From NCBI RefSeq assembly GCF_014645195.1, contig NZ_BMLK01000019.1, positions 26,319-90,318 of the forward strand: 64,000 nucleotides of DNA. The letters run 5' to 3'. The DNA is from Novosphingobium indicum. GTDB taxonomy: Bacteria > Pseudomonadota > Alphaproteobacteria > Sphingomonadales > Sphingomonadaceae. This document shows positions 32,632-41,010 of the stretch, piece by piece. Position 1 is the stretch's first letter. Each line of letters begins with the position of its first letter. Made by a program: the position numbers and the translations under genes. The notes below the pieces were generated by a model, which was given only the letters and a program-made list of their open reading frames with translations, made no database searches and was not told the DNA's origin.

Positions 32632-34794
32632 ATGCGGGTCATCCTTGCCCAAGCGGCGACAGCGGCACTGATGGTAGCTGGCCTTCTCTATGCGGAACGG
32701 GCTTCGGCAGCCCCTGTCGGTTGCGGTTCGCTCGTTCCCGGCAAGCTGGACGAGGATGGACTGCATCGGGCACTGACCCCTCTCGACCTCGTACAACTGC
32801 GCGATATGGGCTCCATCCCCGATATGCGGCAGCCGATAGTTTCGGTGTCGCCTGACGGAAAATGGCTGGCATTCGAGATCCACCGGGCTGACCCGCGCAG
32901 CAACACCTATTGCCAAGGCATGGCCGTGATGGAGGCACGCCCCGGCGCGCAGGCCGTGCTCGTCGATCAGCATCCGGACATCATTCGCTGGCGCTTCCCT
33001 GAGCTACCAGGAAAGGCAGACTTCCCCTCGGGCTTCGCAAAAGTGATCACGCCAAGGTGGTTTCCCGACAATAAGGCCATCGCGTTCCTGAAACGCACGG
33101 GAACCACCATACAAATATGGCGGGCACACATCGACGGGAGCCGCAGTGCTCCCGTCACCCATTCCGATACCGATATACTCGATTTCCGGATCGCAAGGGA
33201 CGGCCGCACGATCGTCTATTCGGCCAGTCCCGCTCTACACGCGGCGTGGAGCCAGATCGAGGAGGAGGGCCTTTCCGGCTTTCATTTCGATAACCGGTTC
33301 GCACCCAACGCCTCCACCCGGCCGTTTCCCGCGCCACCGATCCCGGTCCAGACCTTCACGCTCGATTTGACCAGCGGGAAGGTTCGAGCGGCATCCCCGG
33401 CGGAAGCAGCCTTGTTGCAGGATGACAAACCACGCGGCCCGCCGGGCGCGATTGCCGTTGCGCTCTCGCCATCCGGAAGACGGGCCTGGACCAAGCCGAC
33501 GCTATCGAAACGATTTCCACCGCATCCGCAACTGATGGCGGAAGACTCTACCGGATCGCCCATGAGTTGCGAGGCGCAAGCCTGCCGATCGGTCACGACC
33601 TTGCTGGGCTGGTCTGCCGACGGCCAGCGGATCCGCTTCACGCACCTCGAAGGCTGGGCCAACAGCAAGACCGCCATCTACGAATGGAAGCCCGGTGCGC
33701 AAGCCGTCAAACGCCTTTACGTCACGACCGGCCTGCTGGTCGACTGCGCCCCCTTGAAGGATGACCTGGTCTGCGTCGAGGAAGGCTCCAGTGCGCCACG
33801 GCATATCAGCCTACTTCGGTTTGCTCCCGGGCAGGACGAAGTGCTGTTCGATCCGAACCCGGAATTCGGCAAGTTGCGGCTTGGAAAGGTCGAGCGGCTC
33901 ACATGGAAGACCGCCTATGGCACCGAGAGCTTCGGGGACCTTGTCTATCCGGCCGGTTACCAACCCGACCAGCGCTATCCGCTTATTGTCGTCCAGTATA
34001 TCTCGCGCGGCTTCCTGCGGGGCGGAACGGGCGACGAGTATCCCATCCAGGCCTTTGCAGGTCGCGGCTATGCGGTGCTGAGCATCCAGCGTCCGCGCTC
34101 GCCGGTCGCTGTCCCTGACGCCACGAGCTATACCGACCTCGACAAGGCGGATCTTGTGGATTTCAAGGACAGGAAAAATGTCCTGTCGTCGATCGAGACA
34201 GCCGTCCAGTCGCTGATCGATCGCGGCATTGCCGATCCCGCGCGCGTCGGCATCACCGGTCTTAGCGACGGGGCTTCAACGGTGCAGTTCGCGGGTCTTC
34301 ACAGCGAGTATTTCGCGGTCGCCGCCATGAGCAGCTGCTGCTGGGAACGTTCGCAATTGGCCATGCTCGGCCCGGCCGTCGCGCGACAGTACGTTCGGAC
34401 AGGCTGGCCGCGCCAGTCGGACAACGCGCCGGGATTCTGGAACGAAATCTCATGGGCTCAGCAGCCCCGGCGCGTTGCGTTTCCAGTACTCATGCAGCTT
34501 TCGGACAATGAGCTTCTGCCCGCACTGGAGACCTATACGGCGCTGGTCGAAGCCGATGCGCCGGTGGATCTCTTCGTCTACCCTCACGAAGACCACGTCA
34601 AATGGCAACCGGCCCATCGCCTCGCGGTCTACCGGCGCAACCTCGACTGGTTCGATTTCTGGTTCAAAGGTTCGGCGCCCGATGCGCCGCCCGCCGAGAT
34701 TTCCCGTTGGCAGGCGTTACGAGATCGGATGGCCGAGCACGCCCGGAAAGAGGATGCCGATGGAGGCCCGAATACGTCTCGTCCCGCCTCCTGA
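32632..34794 (+). CDS. Lasso-peptide isopeptidase (prolyl-oligopeptidase-like)
   Basis: Lasso isopeptidases open the macrolactam ring of the matching lasso peptide. The 720-residue S9-type hydrolase has a signal peptide (residues 1-26), a beta-propeller N-terminal half and the alpha/beta-hydrolase half. Its likely triad is Ser545 in GLSDGAST, Asp625 in QLSDNELLP and His655 in PHEDHVKW. This gene and the FecI/FecR/receptor unit mark the astexin/caulonodin type of lasso cluster. It converges on the cyclase gene with a 36-base gap. Confidence 0.9.
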   Translation: MRVILAQAATAALMVAGLLYAERASAAPVGCGSLVPGKLDEDGLHRALTPLDLVQLRDMGSIPDMRQPIVSVSPDGKWLAFEIHRADPRSNTYCQGMAVMEARPGAQAVLVDQHPDIIRWRFPELPGKADFPSGFAKVITPRWFPDNKAIAFLKRTGTTIQIWRAHIDGSRSAPVTHSDTDILDFRIARDGRTIVYSASPALHAAWSQIEEEGLSGFHFDNRFAPNASTRPFPAPPIPVQTFTLDLTSGKVRAASPAEAALLQDDKPRGPPGAIAVALSPSGRRAWTKPTLSKRFPPHPQLMAEDSTGSPMSCEAQACRSVTTLLGWSADGQRIRFTHLEGWANSKTAIYEWKPGAQAVKRLYVTTGLLVDCAPLKDDLVCVEEGSSAPRHISLLRFAPGQDEVLFDPNPEFGKLRLGKVERLTWKTAYGTESFGDLVYPAGYQPDQRYPLIVVQYISRGFLRGGTGDEYPIQAFAGRGYAVLSIQRPRSPVAVPDATSYTDLDKADLVDFKDRKNVLSSIETAVQSLIDRGIADPARVGITGLSDGASTVQFAGLHSEYFAVAAMSSCCWERSQLAMLGPAVARQYVRTGWPRQSDNAPGFWNEISWAQQPRRVAFPVLMQLSDNELLPALETYTALVEADAPVDLFVYPHEDHVKWQPAHRLAVYRRNLDWFDFWFKGSAPDAPPAEISRWQALRDRMAEHARKEDADGGPNTSRPAS

Positions 34795-34830
34795 CAGCAA
34801 ATTTCGAGGCTGGTCGTTTGGCGCGAATGG

Positions 34831-36573
34831 TCACGACCAATGTCCGATCCAGGCTTCGGTATCGAGCAGAGCCATGATCCGCATGTACTCCGATGCCGTA
34901 TGCAGCCTGCTCTCACCGAGGCAGGCCCCCAGAGCGTCGAGATCGAGCAATCCTTGTGAGGCGAGTCGGCCGCCGAGCAGCCTTTCGCGGATCTCGCCCA
35001 ATCGGCTTGTGAGCAATTCCACGATGAAGCTGTCAGGTCCCGCCTTTGAACGCCGCTCGAGAATTTGGGGTGGAAGCCGTGATACGTAAGCATCGCGGGC
35101 GACAGCACGATTGATACCTCCGGCGCACATCGCCCAGGAAGGAATGGCAAGGCAGGTTTCGACGATCGGCTGTGAGACGAGCGGATTGACCAGCGTGAAT
35201 GGCAGAGCGCGATCGCAGCCATCGAGATGCTGCTGCATGCGCAGCAACATGGCGACATGGCCTGCCTTGCCCGGGAAGGCCTCGCGTGGCGCTTCAAGCC
35301 AGGGGTGTTCGGCGGGTTGGCGGCTGTCGTGGGCGGCGATGTCGGAATGCAGGAACAAGGGATCGGTTCGCCAGACATAGCCCTTCCCACTGCGTTTCAG
35401 GACTCGCCGGGCCTCGCGCATCGCCTGCCATGCTCCAGCACCAGTGACAGCGCACACGTCGCGCAGTGTGCGGACGAGTCCGGGGCCGATGCCTTCGGCC
35501 AGATAGCGATCCGCTATCGGGCGCGCCGAGGCGCTGTTGTAGAATACGTTGTCGCCGCCATTCCCGGTAAAATAGGCATCGGCGCCCTGCTCTGCCGCTG
35601 TGGCGGTGACCACGGCCCGAAAGGCCAGGTCGTGTGTCCTTCCGCAAGGACGGGGGAGATGGGCTACCACTGAACGATCGAGGTCGATGGCATCGAGAGA
35701 GTAGCCGCACTCATGGAGGCGGGCATGGCAATGCGCGGCGATGATCCGGGCATAGGAACGCTCGTCGCCGCTTGGATCTCTCGTAGCAAGCGTCAGGCAC
35801 GAGAATGAAAGGCCCCGGTCTGCCAGCGTAGTGGCAACGATCGACGAATCGAGGCCACCGGAAACGCTGAGAAGAATGTTCGCGTAGCGCGAACCCCATG
35901 CCGATATACACTGCTGCAATGCGCGGCCCAATCGCTCGGCACATTCCTCGGGTTCCATGACATCCAGCGTGGCGGCATAGTCCCATGGCGACCAACATTG
36001 GCTGACACCCTCGCCGTCCTCGGCAAGAGAGGCGCATGTACCGGGAAGGAGCTCGCACAGTCCTGCGATGGCGGTCCGGGGCGATGGCAAGTCTCGCACG
36101 AAGAGATGGCGCTGCAATTCATCCCAGTCGATCCGGGGCGCCAGAAGCCCAGCCTTCAGGAGAAGGCCTGGATCGGATGCGAAGATGTGCAGACCGCCTT
36201 GCCGCAATTGGAAGCATGGCAGTGCGCCCTGGGGGGCTCGCAGCACGCACGCGCCGCCGGGCATCTCGAACGCCGCCAGGTAACCACCCCAGTACCGTTC
36301 GATCAGGTGTGCGCCGTTCGATTTTCGAATGGCCTCAGCGCAACGCTGATCCAGATCGCGGATCGCTTCAGGAGGACCATGGCGATGAAAGATCGTGCCG
36401 ATCACCGCGCCGCCACCGGGAATGGGCAGAACATCGCTTTCATCGCTCACTACGAGCGAAAACGGGCCCGGCACCGCAACCATGGTGAGGCCGCAGCGCT
36501 GCGCGGCCCGACTAGCCGCACCTTCGCGCTCATCTGCGTCCGGCGAATGGAAGAGAATGTAGCGCGGCGCCAT
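34831..36573 (-). CDS. Lasso-peptide cyclase (asparagine-synthetase-like C protein)
   Basis: The C protein adenylates the side chain of an Asp or Glu in the core and joins it to Gly1. The 580-residue protein has an N-terminal class II glutaminase-like domain that lacks the catalytic Cys2 (it begins Met-Ala-Pro), as expected since ammonia is not used. The AMP-forming synthetase domain follows with the PP-loop SVSGGLDSS near residue 235. Its ATG overlaps the stop of the B gene by one base (TAATG), so the two are coupled. Confidence 0.93.
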   Translation of the reverse strand: MAPRYILFHSPDADEREGAASRAAQRCGLTMVAVPGPFSLVVSDESDVLPIPGGGAVIGTIFHRHGPPEAIRDLDQRCAEAIRKSNGAHLIERYWGGYLAAFEMPGGACVLRAPQGALPCFQLRQGGLHIFASDPGLLLKAGLLAPRIDWDELQRHLFVRDLPSPRTAIAGLCELLPGTCASLAEDGEGVSQCWSPWDYAATLDVMEPEECAERLGRALQQCISAWGSRYANILLSVSGGLDSSIVATTLADRGLSFSCLTLATRDPSGDERSYARIIAAHCHARLHECGYSLDAIDLDRSVVAHLPRPCGRTHDLAFRAVVTATAAEQGADAYFTGNGGDNVFYNSASARPIADRYLAEGIGPGLVRTLRDVCAVTGAGAWQAMREARRVLKRSGKGYVWRTDPLFLHSDIAAHDSRQPAEHPWLEAPREAFPGKAGHVAMLLRMQQHLDGCDRALPFTLVNPLVSQPIVETCLAIPSWAMCAGGINRAVARDAYVSRLPPQILERRSKAGPDSFIVELLTSRLGEIRERLLGGRLASQGLLDLDALGACLGESRLHTASEYMRIMALLDTEAWIGHWS

Positions 36574-37244
36574 TACACGACCATGATCGGCGTGAAGGGG
36601 CGGACGTTGTCGACGGTGTCATTGAGAACGGTCTCACCTTGCTGCACCCAGCAATGCGCGGAAAACGGGCTGGCCTGCACGCCGAATACAAGGCTGGGAG
36701 CAAAACCCCGGCGCAGGCAAATCCATACAAAGGCGAGCGAGCGAACGAGGCACCGGTCCGAGCGCCGAAAGATCAGGCCGAGCGCCTCGAAAGCCGCATT
36801 TATCCGGGCATATTCATCGTCATGCCGCCAGGCAACGTCAGCCCCTGCGGTAGGCTTGCGACTTTCGATATCCCGTATGAGCGCGGGCAATCCACGAAGC
36901 CGTACCCGCCATGCGAGAACGCATTGGGCAACGGCGACCTGCATGAGCATGGATGGGCCAGGGCGTTGACCTACGCTCGCAACGACATCGCGGGACGCAG
37001 GCATGATGCGAATGGATAAGTCAGTATCGGGGGCCTGCGTCTGCTCGATGAGCATGCCCCGGGCGAGGAGCGGTTGCAGCACCCCGTCATCATCCGGACT
37101 GCAGGGTTCACCGCCTGCCGCGCGGCGAAAGGCCTCATCCATACCGGGCGGCAGCGCGAAATACCGGTCGGCCTCGATGTCGAGAACGATCGTGCGCCCA
37201 CTTGCCGTGCAGTGATGGAGATTGTCGCGCAAAGAGAAGAACAT
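36573..37244 (-). CDS. Fused lasso B protein: PqqD-like RRE plus transglutaminase-fold protease
   Basis: The 223-residue protein fuses the two parts that many lasso clusters encode as B1 and B2. Residues 1-75 look like a PqqD-type RiPP recognition element (IVLDIEADRYFALPPGMDEAF) that binds the leader. Residues about 95-223 form the transglutaminase-like leader peptidase with a likely catalytic triad Cys165, His197 and Asp209. It cuts after the leader to expose Gly1 of the core. It lies downstream of the precursor and upstream of the cyclase gene. Confidence 0.92.
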   Translation of the reverse strand: MFFSLRDNLHHCTASGRTIVLDIEADRYFALPPGMDEAFRRAAGGEPCSPDDDGVLQPLLARGMLIEQTQAPDTDLSIRIMPASRDVVASVGQRPGPSMLMQVAVAQCVLAWRVRLRGLPALIRDIESRKPTAGADVAWRHDDEYARINAAFEALGLIFRRSDRCLVRSLAFVWICLRRGFAPSLVFGVQASPFSAHCWVQQGETVLNDTVDNVRPFTPIMVV

Positions 37245-37301
37245 GGTCGCGGCGCCTTGGCAGTGACGCGCCCCGGCAGGAGCCGGAGCGCGCCGGTTTG
37301 C

Positions 37302-37442
37302 TCAGTCGTCGGAGATGGCACCAAAGATCTGGCGCGGCTGACCTTCGAGGTCGGCTTCGCCCTGGACGGCGCCCTTGGTCTCGGTGCTGACAGCGCCGAG
37401 ATCGATCAGCTCGTCATCGCGATGTTCGTCAATCACGGTCAT
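37302..37442 (-). CDS. Lasso peptide precursor
   Basis: A 46-residue ORF translated as MTVIDEHRDDELIDLGAVST then ETK and the predicted core. It starts with a strong SD (AAGGAGGT, 37447-37454) four bases upstream of ATG, and lies 57 bases before the B gene. The leader holds a DLGAVSTETK motif with the conserved Thr at -2 relative to Gly24, the predicted first core residue. The core, Gly24 to Asp46, is 23 residues (GAVQGEADLEGQPRQIFGAI then SDD). Asp at core position 8 suits an 8-residue Gly1-Asp8 ring. No neighbouring ORF was a better precursor. Confidence 0.88.
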   Translation of the reverse strand: MTVIDEHRDDELIDLGAVSTETKGAVQGEADLEGQPRQIFGAISDD

Positions 37443-37628
37443 GATGACCTCCTTCTTGTCGTCGCAGGGATTTGCGACAGCGAGAAGGATATCGCGACAG
37501 TACGCGAAACGTCGATTTTATAAGTTTCCAATTTGAGTTCTTATAAGCCAAAATACTCATTCATTGTCCTGTGAATTGGAAAGACCACTCCGTGAAGGGC
37601 CGGGTTATCGACAATCACGGCGTGAATT
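37443..37628. promoter_or_regulatory. AT-rich promoter region of the lasso precursor operon
   Basis: This 186-base gap between the GntR gene and the precursor is conspicuously AT-rich around 37510-37555. It contains two close copies of CTTATAA in the direction of transcription, one with a TATAAA that could serve as a -10. No convincing -35 was found, so an activator or an ECF sigma factor may be needed. Confidence 0.35.
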
Positions 37629-38252
37629 TCAGACCTGATCCTCGGAAGGAATGAGCCTCGAGACTTGCCGCAATCGCCGGCGATGATAGCGGCGGACCGC
37701 CTCCTGTGCGTCACGTGACGGGCCTGATCTGGCCAATGCCCATATCCGTTCGAGTTCGTGAAGCCGGTTGGAGAGCTTCGTTTCGCGAATACGAGTCGCG
37801 TGAAGCCGTTCACCAACGGAGCGAACGGCTTCGACATGCTCGGGATTTCCCGAATAGCTGGCAATGTGCAGAAACAGCTCCGCCGTTGCTTCCGCAACGG
37901 CATGCGTGTCGTTGTCATCGATCGATGGGAAAGCGGGCTGATAGTCGCTCGACGAAGTGCCGGATCGTCGGAATTTGAGCGCAAGTTTGATCAGATCTTG
38001 GTGCCATGAATAAAGGTCAGTGAGCCCGTCCACGGTGAGGCGCGGCATCTGGAACCCGCCGCCAATGTGCAGATCGAGCAGGCGCTCGCCCACGAGCCGC
38101 TGCATGCTGTCGCGGACGGGAGCAATGCTGGTCCCGAATTCCCGGGCTAAGGAGGTAACTACAAGCATGGTGCCGGGCGCGAACCGCCCCTCGAGAATGA
38201 CCTGCTTGAGCCCCCGGTAGACCCGCTCGGCAGCGACGGCTTCAGGCGACAT
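37629..38252 (-). CDS. GntR-family transcriptional regulator
   Basis: The 207-residue protein starts with a GntR winged helix (VYRGLKQVILEGRFAPGTMLVVTSLAREFGTSIAPVRDSMQRLVGERLL) and continues into a helical FCD-like ligand domain. FadR-type members respond to small acids or similar metabolites. Its position upstream of the precursor gene on the same strand suggests it controls the lasso operon, which fits the GntR genes seen in other proteobacterial lasso clusters. It ends 9 bases from an upstream XRE gene. Confidence 0.85.
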   Translation of the reverse strand: MSPEAVAAERVYRGLKQVILEGRFAPGTMLVVTSLAREFGTSIAPVRDSMQRLVGERLLDLHIGGGFQMPRLTVDGLTDLYSWHQDLIKLALKFRRSGTSSSDYQPAFPSIDDNDTHAVAEATAELFLHIASYSGNPEHVEAVRSVGERLHATRIRETKLSNRLHELERIWALARSGPSRDAQEAVRRYHRRRLRQVSRLIPSEDQV

Positions 38253-38261
38253 CGCGCCGCG

Positions 38262-38732
38262 TCACTCACTTCCACGTAGAGAAGCATCATCGACCGGAAC
38301 GCCTGCACGGCGGCCTTTGCGAATGACCGCTCCCAAGTAGTAATCCTCGATGATGAATTCGATGCAGTGCTCCTGAAGCCGGTTCATGTCACCATGGAGC
38401 AGGTCAGCCGGGAAAGATCGCCGGTTCTGCAGGAACATCATTGGCAGGAAGAAGTAGCCGGCAGGCAGGCCGAGCCGTCCGGCGCAGCGAAGGTGATCCT
38501 CGATCGACGGCTTGGGACTGCCGGATTCGATTTCGCGCAGCCATCGCACGCCGATGCCTGCCTCAGCCGCCAATTGCGCTTGCGTAATCCGTTCCATCCT
38601 GCGCCGTCCCTCGATACACTTTCCGGAGATCGATTTGATCTCGTTCAGAATATCTTCTTCATTTGTGCAGAAATGCTTTTGATTGGCCACGTCCGGGATC
38701 CCCTGACAGCCGCTCAAAGCTTTCCGATACAC
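38262..38732 (-). CDS. XRE-family helix-turn-helix regulator
   Basis: The 156-residue protein has an XRE/Cro-type helix-turn-helix near residues 45-95 (RRRMERITQAQLAAEAGIGVRWLREIESGSPKPSIEDHLRCAGRLGLP). The C-terminal half is helical without a recognisable ligand domain. It precedes the GntR gene on the same strand and may be co-transcribed with the lasso operon regulator. The start could be further downstream, since residues 1-35 do not look conserved. Confidence 0.75.
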   Translation of the reverse strand: MYRKALSGCQGIPDVANQKHFCTNEEDILNEIKSISGKCIEGRRRMERITQAQLAAEAGIGVRWLREIESGSPKPSIEDHLRCAGRLGLPAGYFFLPMMFLQNRRSFPADLLHGDMNRLQEHCIEFIIEDYYLGAVIRKGRRAGVPVDDASLRGSE

Positions 38733-38844
38733 AATCCGACAGCGCCAAGGCTGGTGTTAATTACGCCTGAAATCAATTCTCCATCGTTCCCAATTTGGGA
38801 GAATTGCAAATATATTGATGAAATTTTTGAAAGCGATAGCCCGT

Positions 38845-39131
38845 TCAGCGCAGGAGTTCGCCGACAAGCGAGGGGCGTTTGGCGATCAAGGCAAGCAGCA
38901 CCTGGGCCGGCCCTGTAGGACGGTGGCGGCCGCGTTCCCAATTCAGCAAAGTCCGCTTGGTTACGCCGATACAGCGCGCAAACGCTGCTCGCGAGAGTCC
39001 TGTCGGTGCCCGGATCGCGGCGACATCGACGCCCTGAACTCAACCTGACGAACAAGGACGTCCGCAGCATGTCCTTCAGCGAACACCAGAACTTCGTTCA
39101 CCCCCTGCTTGATGCTTTCCTATGCGCTCAT
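38845..39131 (-). pseudogene. Broken XRE/HigA-type antitoxin
   Basis: Translated on the minus strand, the frame begins ATG AGC GCA TAG, an early stop, then reads ESIKQGVNEVLVFAEGHAAD, an antitoxin-like N-terminus. After about residue 27 the frame must shift by one to give VDVAAIRAPTGLSRAAFARC and TLLNWERGRHRPTGPA, the classical helix-turn-helix of HigA-like antitoxins, ending VGELLR. A nonsense codon and a frameshift both break the gene. No intact toxin gene was found beside it. Confidence 0.65.
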
Positions 39132-39171
39132 GTGTCATCTCCAAAGGTCGCAAGGCGTTTCCTTACATATC

Positions 39172-39579
39172 CTACGCGTCCCTTGTCCTGCGATACGCCT
39201 CGAAAAGGTCGTGATCTTCGCTGCTTTCAAAGGCCAGCAGCCCGGCCAGATAGAACCGCCCGATAGCCGTAACCGAGGTTGGCTCATCCGACGCGTCGAT
39301 ACGCCCCATCAGCCTTTGGGTGACATCGGCCAGCTGCGAAGATGATCCCACGAAACGCACATGACTGCCGGCAAGCCGGTCGCATCGCGGGTCGGCCACT
39401 TCGCCGGCAAGGTCATAAGGCTCCATGCGATCAAGCAGCATGACCGCGACATGGAGCGTTGCGCCATAGGGCGGGAACTCGCGCAGGAGATGGGCGAGGC
39501 GGCTGTGACAATCCAGGAAGAGATCGATTCCTCTGTCCGACAGCCTCAATTTGTAGGTTCTCGATGAACGCGCAGCCAT
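39172..39579 (-). CDS. Hypothetical protein at the head of the transfer region
   Basis: A 135-residue ORF (start at 39579, MAARSSR, with a GGAG SD) is divergent from the transfer genes. It has helical regions (LSDRGIDLFLDCHSRLAHLLREF; VAVMLLDRMEPYDLAGEV) and the C-terminal FYLAGLLAFESSEDHDLFEAYRRT. No family is recognised. Its position on the other side of the 20-base-period palindromes suggests a regulator or an ICE core protein, which is inference. Confidence 0.5.
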   Translation of the reverse strand: MAARSSRTYKLRLSDRGIDLFLDCHSRLAHLLREFPPYGATLHVAVMLLDRMEPYDLAGEVADPRCDRLAGSHVRFVGSSSQLADVTQRLMGRIDASDEPTSVTAIGRFYLAGLLAFESSEDHDLFEAYRRTRDA

Positions 39580-39887
39580 GCGACATGCTCCGAGTGATTC
39601 GCACCGTGGGCCATTGATAGAACGGCCCGCGACCCAAGTTTCCTGCCAATTTGACAGGCATTTTCGGCACGGCAGTGCCGCAATCGGCACGCAGATGCCG
39701 AAACAGGCACGTCAGTGCCCTGCCCGTTGCCGTGATCCGCGTCATTGGTTCACCTCAAGCCATCCCGACGAGGGGTGACGGCAATCACCATCCGATAACG
39801 CCCGAAGCTTTCTGCCCGAGCCCGATCCAGGAACCGGAGATCCGCTGCTTGCGCAGCATCTTACCGGAAAAGGAGGCCATGTGAGAG
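39580..39887. other. Divergent intergenic region before the tra operon
   Basis: Apart from the three palindromes, it holds TTGACA at 39651 as a possible -35, though no -10 at normal spacing was seen. No gene is visible. It should include the tra operon promoter and possibly oriT-like structure. Confidence 0.45.
39665..39719. repeat. Three 16-base palindromes at exact 20-base period (iteron-like)
   Basis: The sequence CGGCACGGCAGTGCCG (39665-39680), CGGCACGCAGATGCCG (39685-39700) and AGGCACGTCAGTGCC(C) (39705-39720) repeats every 20 bases, two helical turns. Each unit is a near-perfect inverted repeat. The array lies in the 308-base intergenic region between the divergent genes 39172-39579 and 39888 onward. 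It is likely a cooperative operator for the transfer genes, or a part of a transfer or replication origin. Confidence 0.6.
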
Positions 39888-40289
39888 ATGTTCGCTTTCA
39901 AGCGCCAAGCAACGATAATCGCGCTCGTCGTGCTCGCGCTCGCCGGTTGTGTCAGGAGCGCTCACCCCGATCAGCTCCCTCCCGTTCTTCCGCATTATCG
40001 CATCGTTGCCACCTCGGATGGCTTTGCGATCGAGGCGGTCGAACCTGATGAGGTCCGGCCCACGGCGGCCCCGCCGGTTCCGCTCGGCCGCACGATCCAC
40101 CTCGATCCAGAGCTTCTGGTTTCCCCCTCTTCTTCCCTCTTCAGGAGCACGCTCCATGCCCCTTCGCTTCAAGATGACCTGCCTGGCCAGACCGGCAATG
40201 AGCACGCTGGCCGCAAGCATGATGGCCACCTTGGGCCTGATGAGCGCGGCAGCACCTACCCTGGCAATAGCCGAACCCGCGGCAGGTAA
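39888..40289 (+). CDS. Small lipoprotein overlapping dsbC
   Basis: A 133-residue ORF with a lipobox-type signal (LALAGC, Cys21) and a mature region of mixed charge. The last 45 residues overlap the dsbC reading frame start region by 134 bases in another frame and look unlike a normal protein. Either the gene is truncated or extended by mutation, or the natural end lies earlier and this tail is accidental. Lipoproteins at this place are common in F-type transfer regions, but the function is unknown. Confidence 0.5.
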   Translation: MFAFKRQATIIALVVLALAGCVRSAHPDQLPPVLPHYRIVATSDGFAIEAVEPDEVRPTAAPPVPLGRTIHLDPELLVSPSSSLFRSTLHAPSLQDDLPGQTGNEHAGRKHDGHLGPDERGSTYPGNSRTRGR

Positions 40290-41010
40290 TAACGACGCCC
40301 AGGTACTGAGCCAGGCAGCCGAGGCCGCGCAGCGCCAGCTCCACCAGACTTTCACCAATCTGGCGTTCGAGGACTTCGGTCCCGCACCGATCAACGGTAC
40401 AATCTACCAGGCCTTCGCTGGCGGGCGGGTGATCTACTATGCCCCGGCCAGCGGCCACATCGTCTTCGGCACGGTCTACGACAAAAACGGCCTCAACGTG
40501 ACCGCGCTTGCCCAGCAGGCAAGCGCCACGAAGCGAATGAAGCTGATCGATCCTGCAAAAGCGCTTGCGATCGGTCCGGAGGGGGCTCCGACGGTGATCG
40601 AGTTCACCGATCCCGATTGCCCTTATTGCCGCGCGCTCGACAGGTTCTGGGCGGCCAAGGCCGCCGAGGGCAAGCCGGTGCGCCGCCTCATCTATTTCGT
40701 GAGCCAGATTCACCCGGGCTCCGCGGCCAAGGCCGAACATATCCTGTGTTCGAAGGATCAGGCAGCAGCTTTCCATGCGATTTACGCAGGTGCAGCCCCG
40801 GACACGCTTCTGACCTGCCCTGAAGGAAAGGCGCGCGTTGCGGACGATGCTGCGCTCGTCAAGGCCATGGGCATCGGCGGAACGCCGACGCTCATCGCAG
40901 GCGGGAAGCTCATCCCGGGCTTCCAGCAGGCCGAACTCGAGGCGTTTCTCGAAGGCCGGCAGGACTCGCACGAGGCCAGGAGCGGGACTGGCGACGATGC
41001 CGCACGCTGA
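40156..41010 (+). CDS. dsbC: DsbC-like periplasmic thiol-disulfide protein
   Basis: The 284-residue protein has an N-terminal signal (residues about 15-39), a dimerisation-like N-terminal domain and a thioredoxin-fold domain with the active-site motif CPYC (Cys155, Cys158). Such DsbC proteins are standard in F-type conjugation systems, where Cys-rich proteins (TraU, TraN, TraH) need disulfide isomerisation. The start at 40156 is in frame and begins the signal peptide. It is the first clear gene of the transfer operon. Confidence 0.85.
   Translation: MPLRFKMTCLARPAMSTLAASMMATLGLMSAAAPTLAIAEPAAGNNDAQVLSQAAEAAQRQLHQTFTNLAFEDFGPAPINGTIYQAFAGGRVIYYAPASGHIVFGTVYDKNGLNVTALAQQASATKRMKLIDPAKALAIGPEGAPTVIEFTDPDCPYCRALDRFWAAKAAEGKPVRRLIYFVSQIHPGSAAKAEHILCSKDQAAAFHAIYAGAAPDTLLTCPEGKARVADDAALVKAMGIGGTPTLIAGGKLIPGFQQAELEAFLEGRQDSHEARSGTGDDAAR

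Larger units (their letters stand above)
28314..38252. other. Lasso peptide biosynthesis and re-uptake/degradation cluster
   Basis: Two convergent arms meet at about 34800. The plus arm (sigma factor, FecR, TonB receptor, isopeptidase) senses, imports and destroys the peptide. The minus arm (precursor, fused B, C) makes it. A GntR regulator follows upstream on the minus strand. No ABC exporter (D protein) is present, which matches many proteobacterial clusters that have the isopeptidase instead. Confidence 0.88.
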
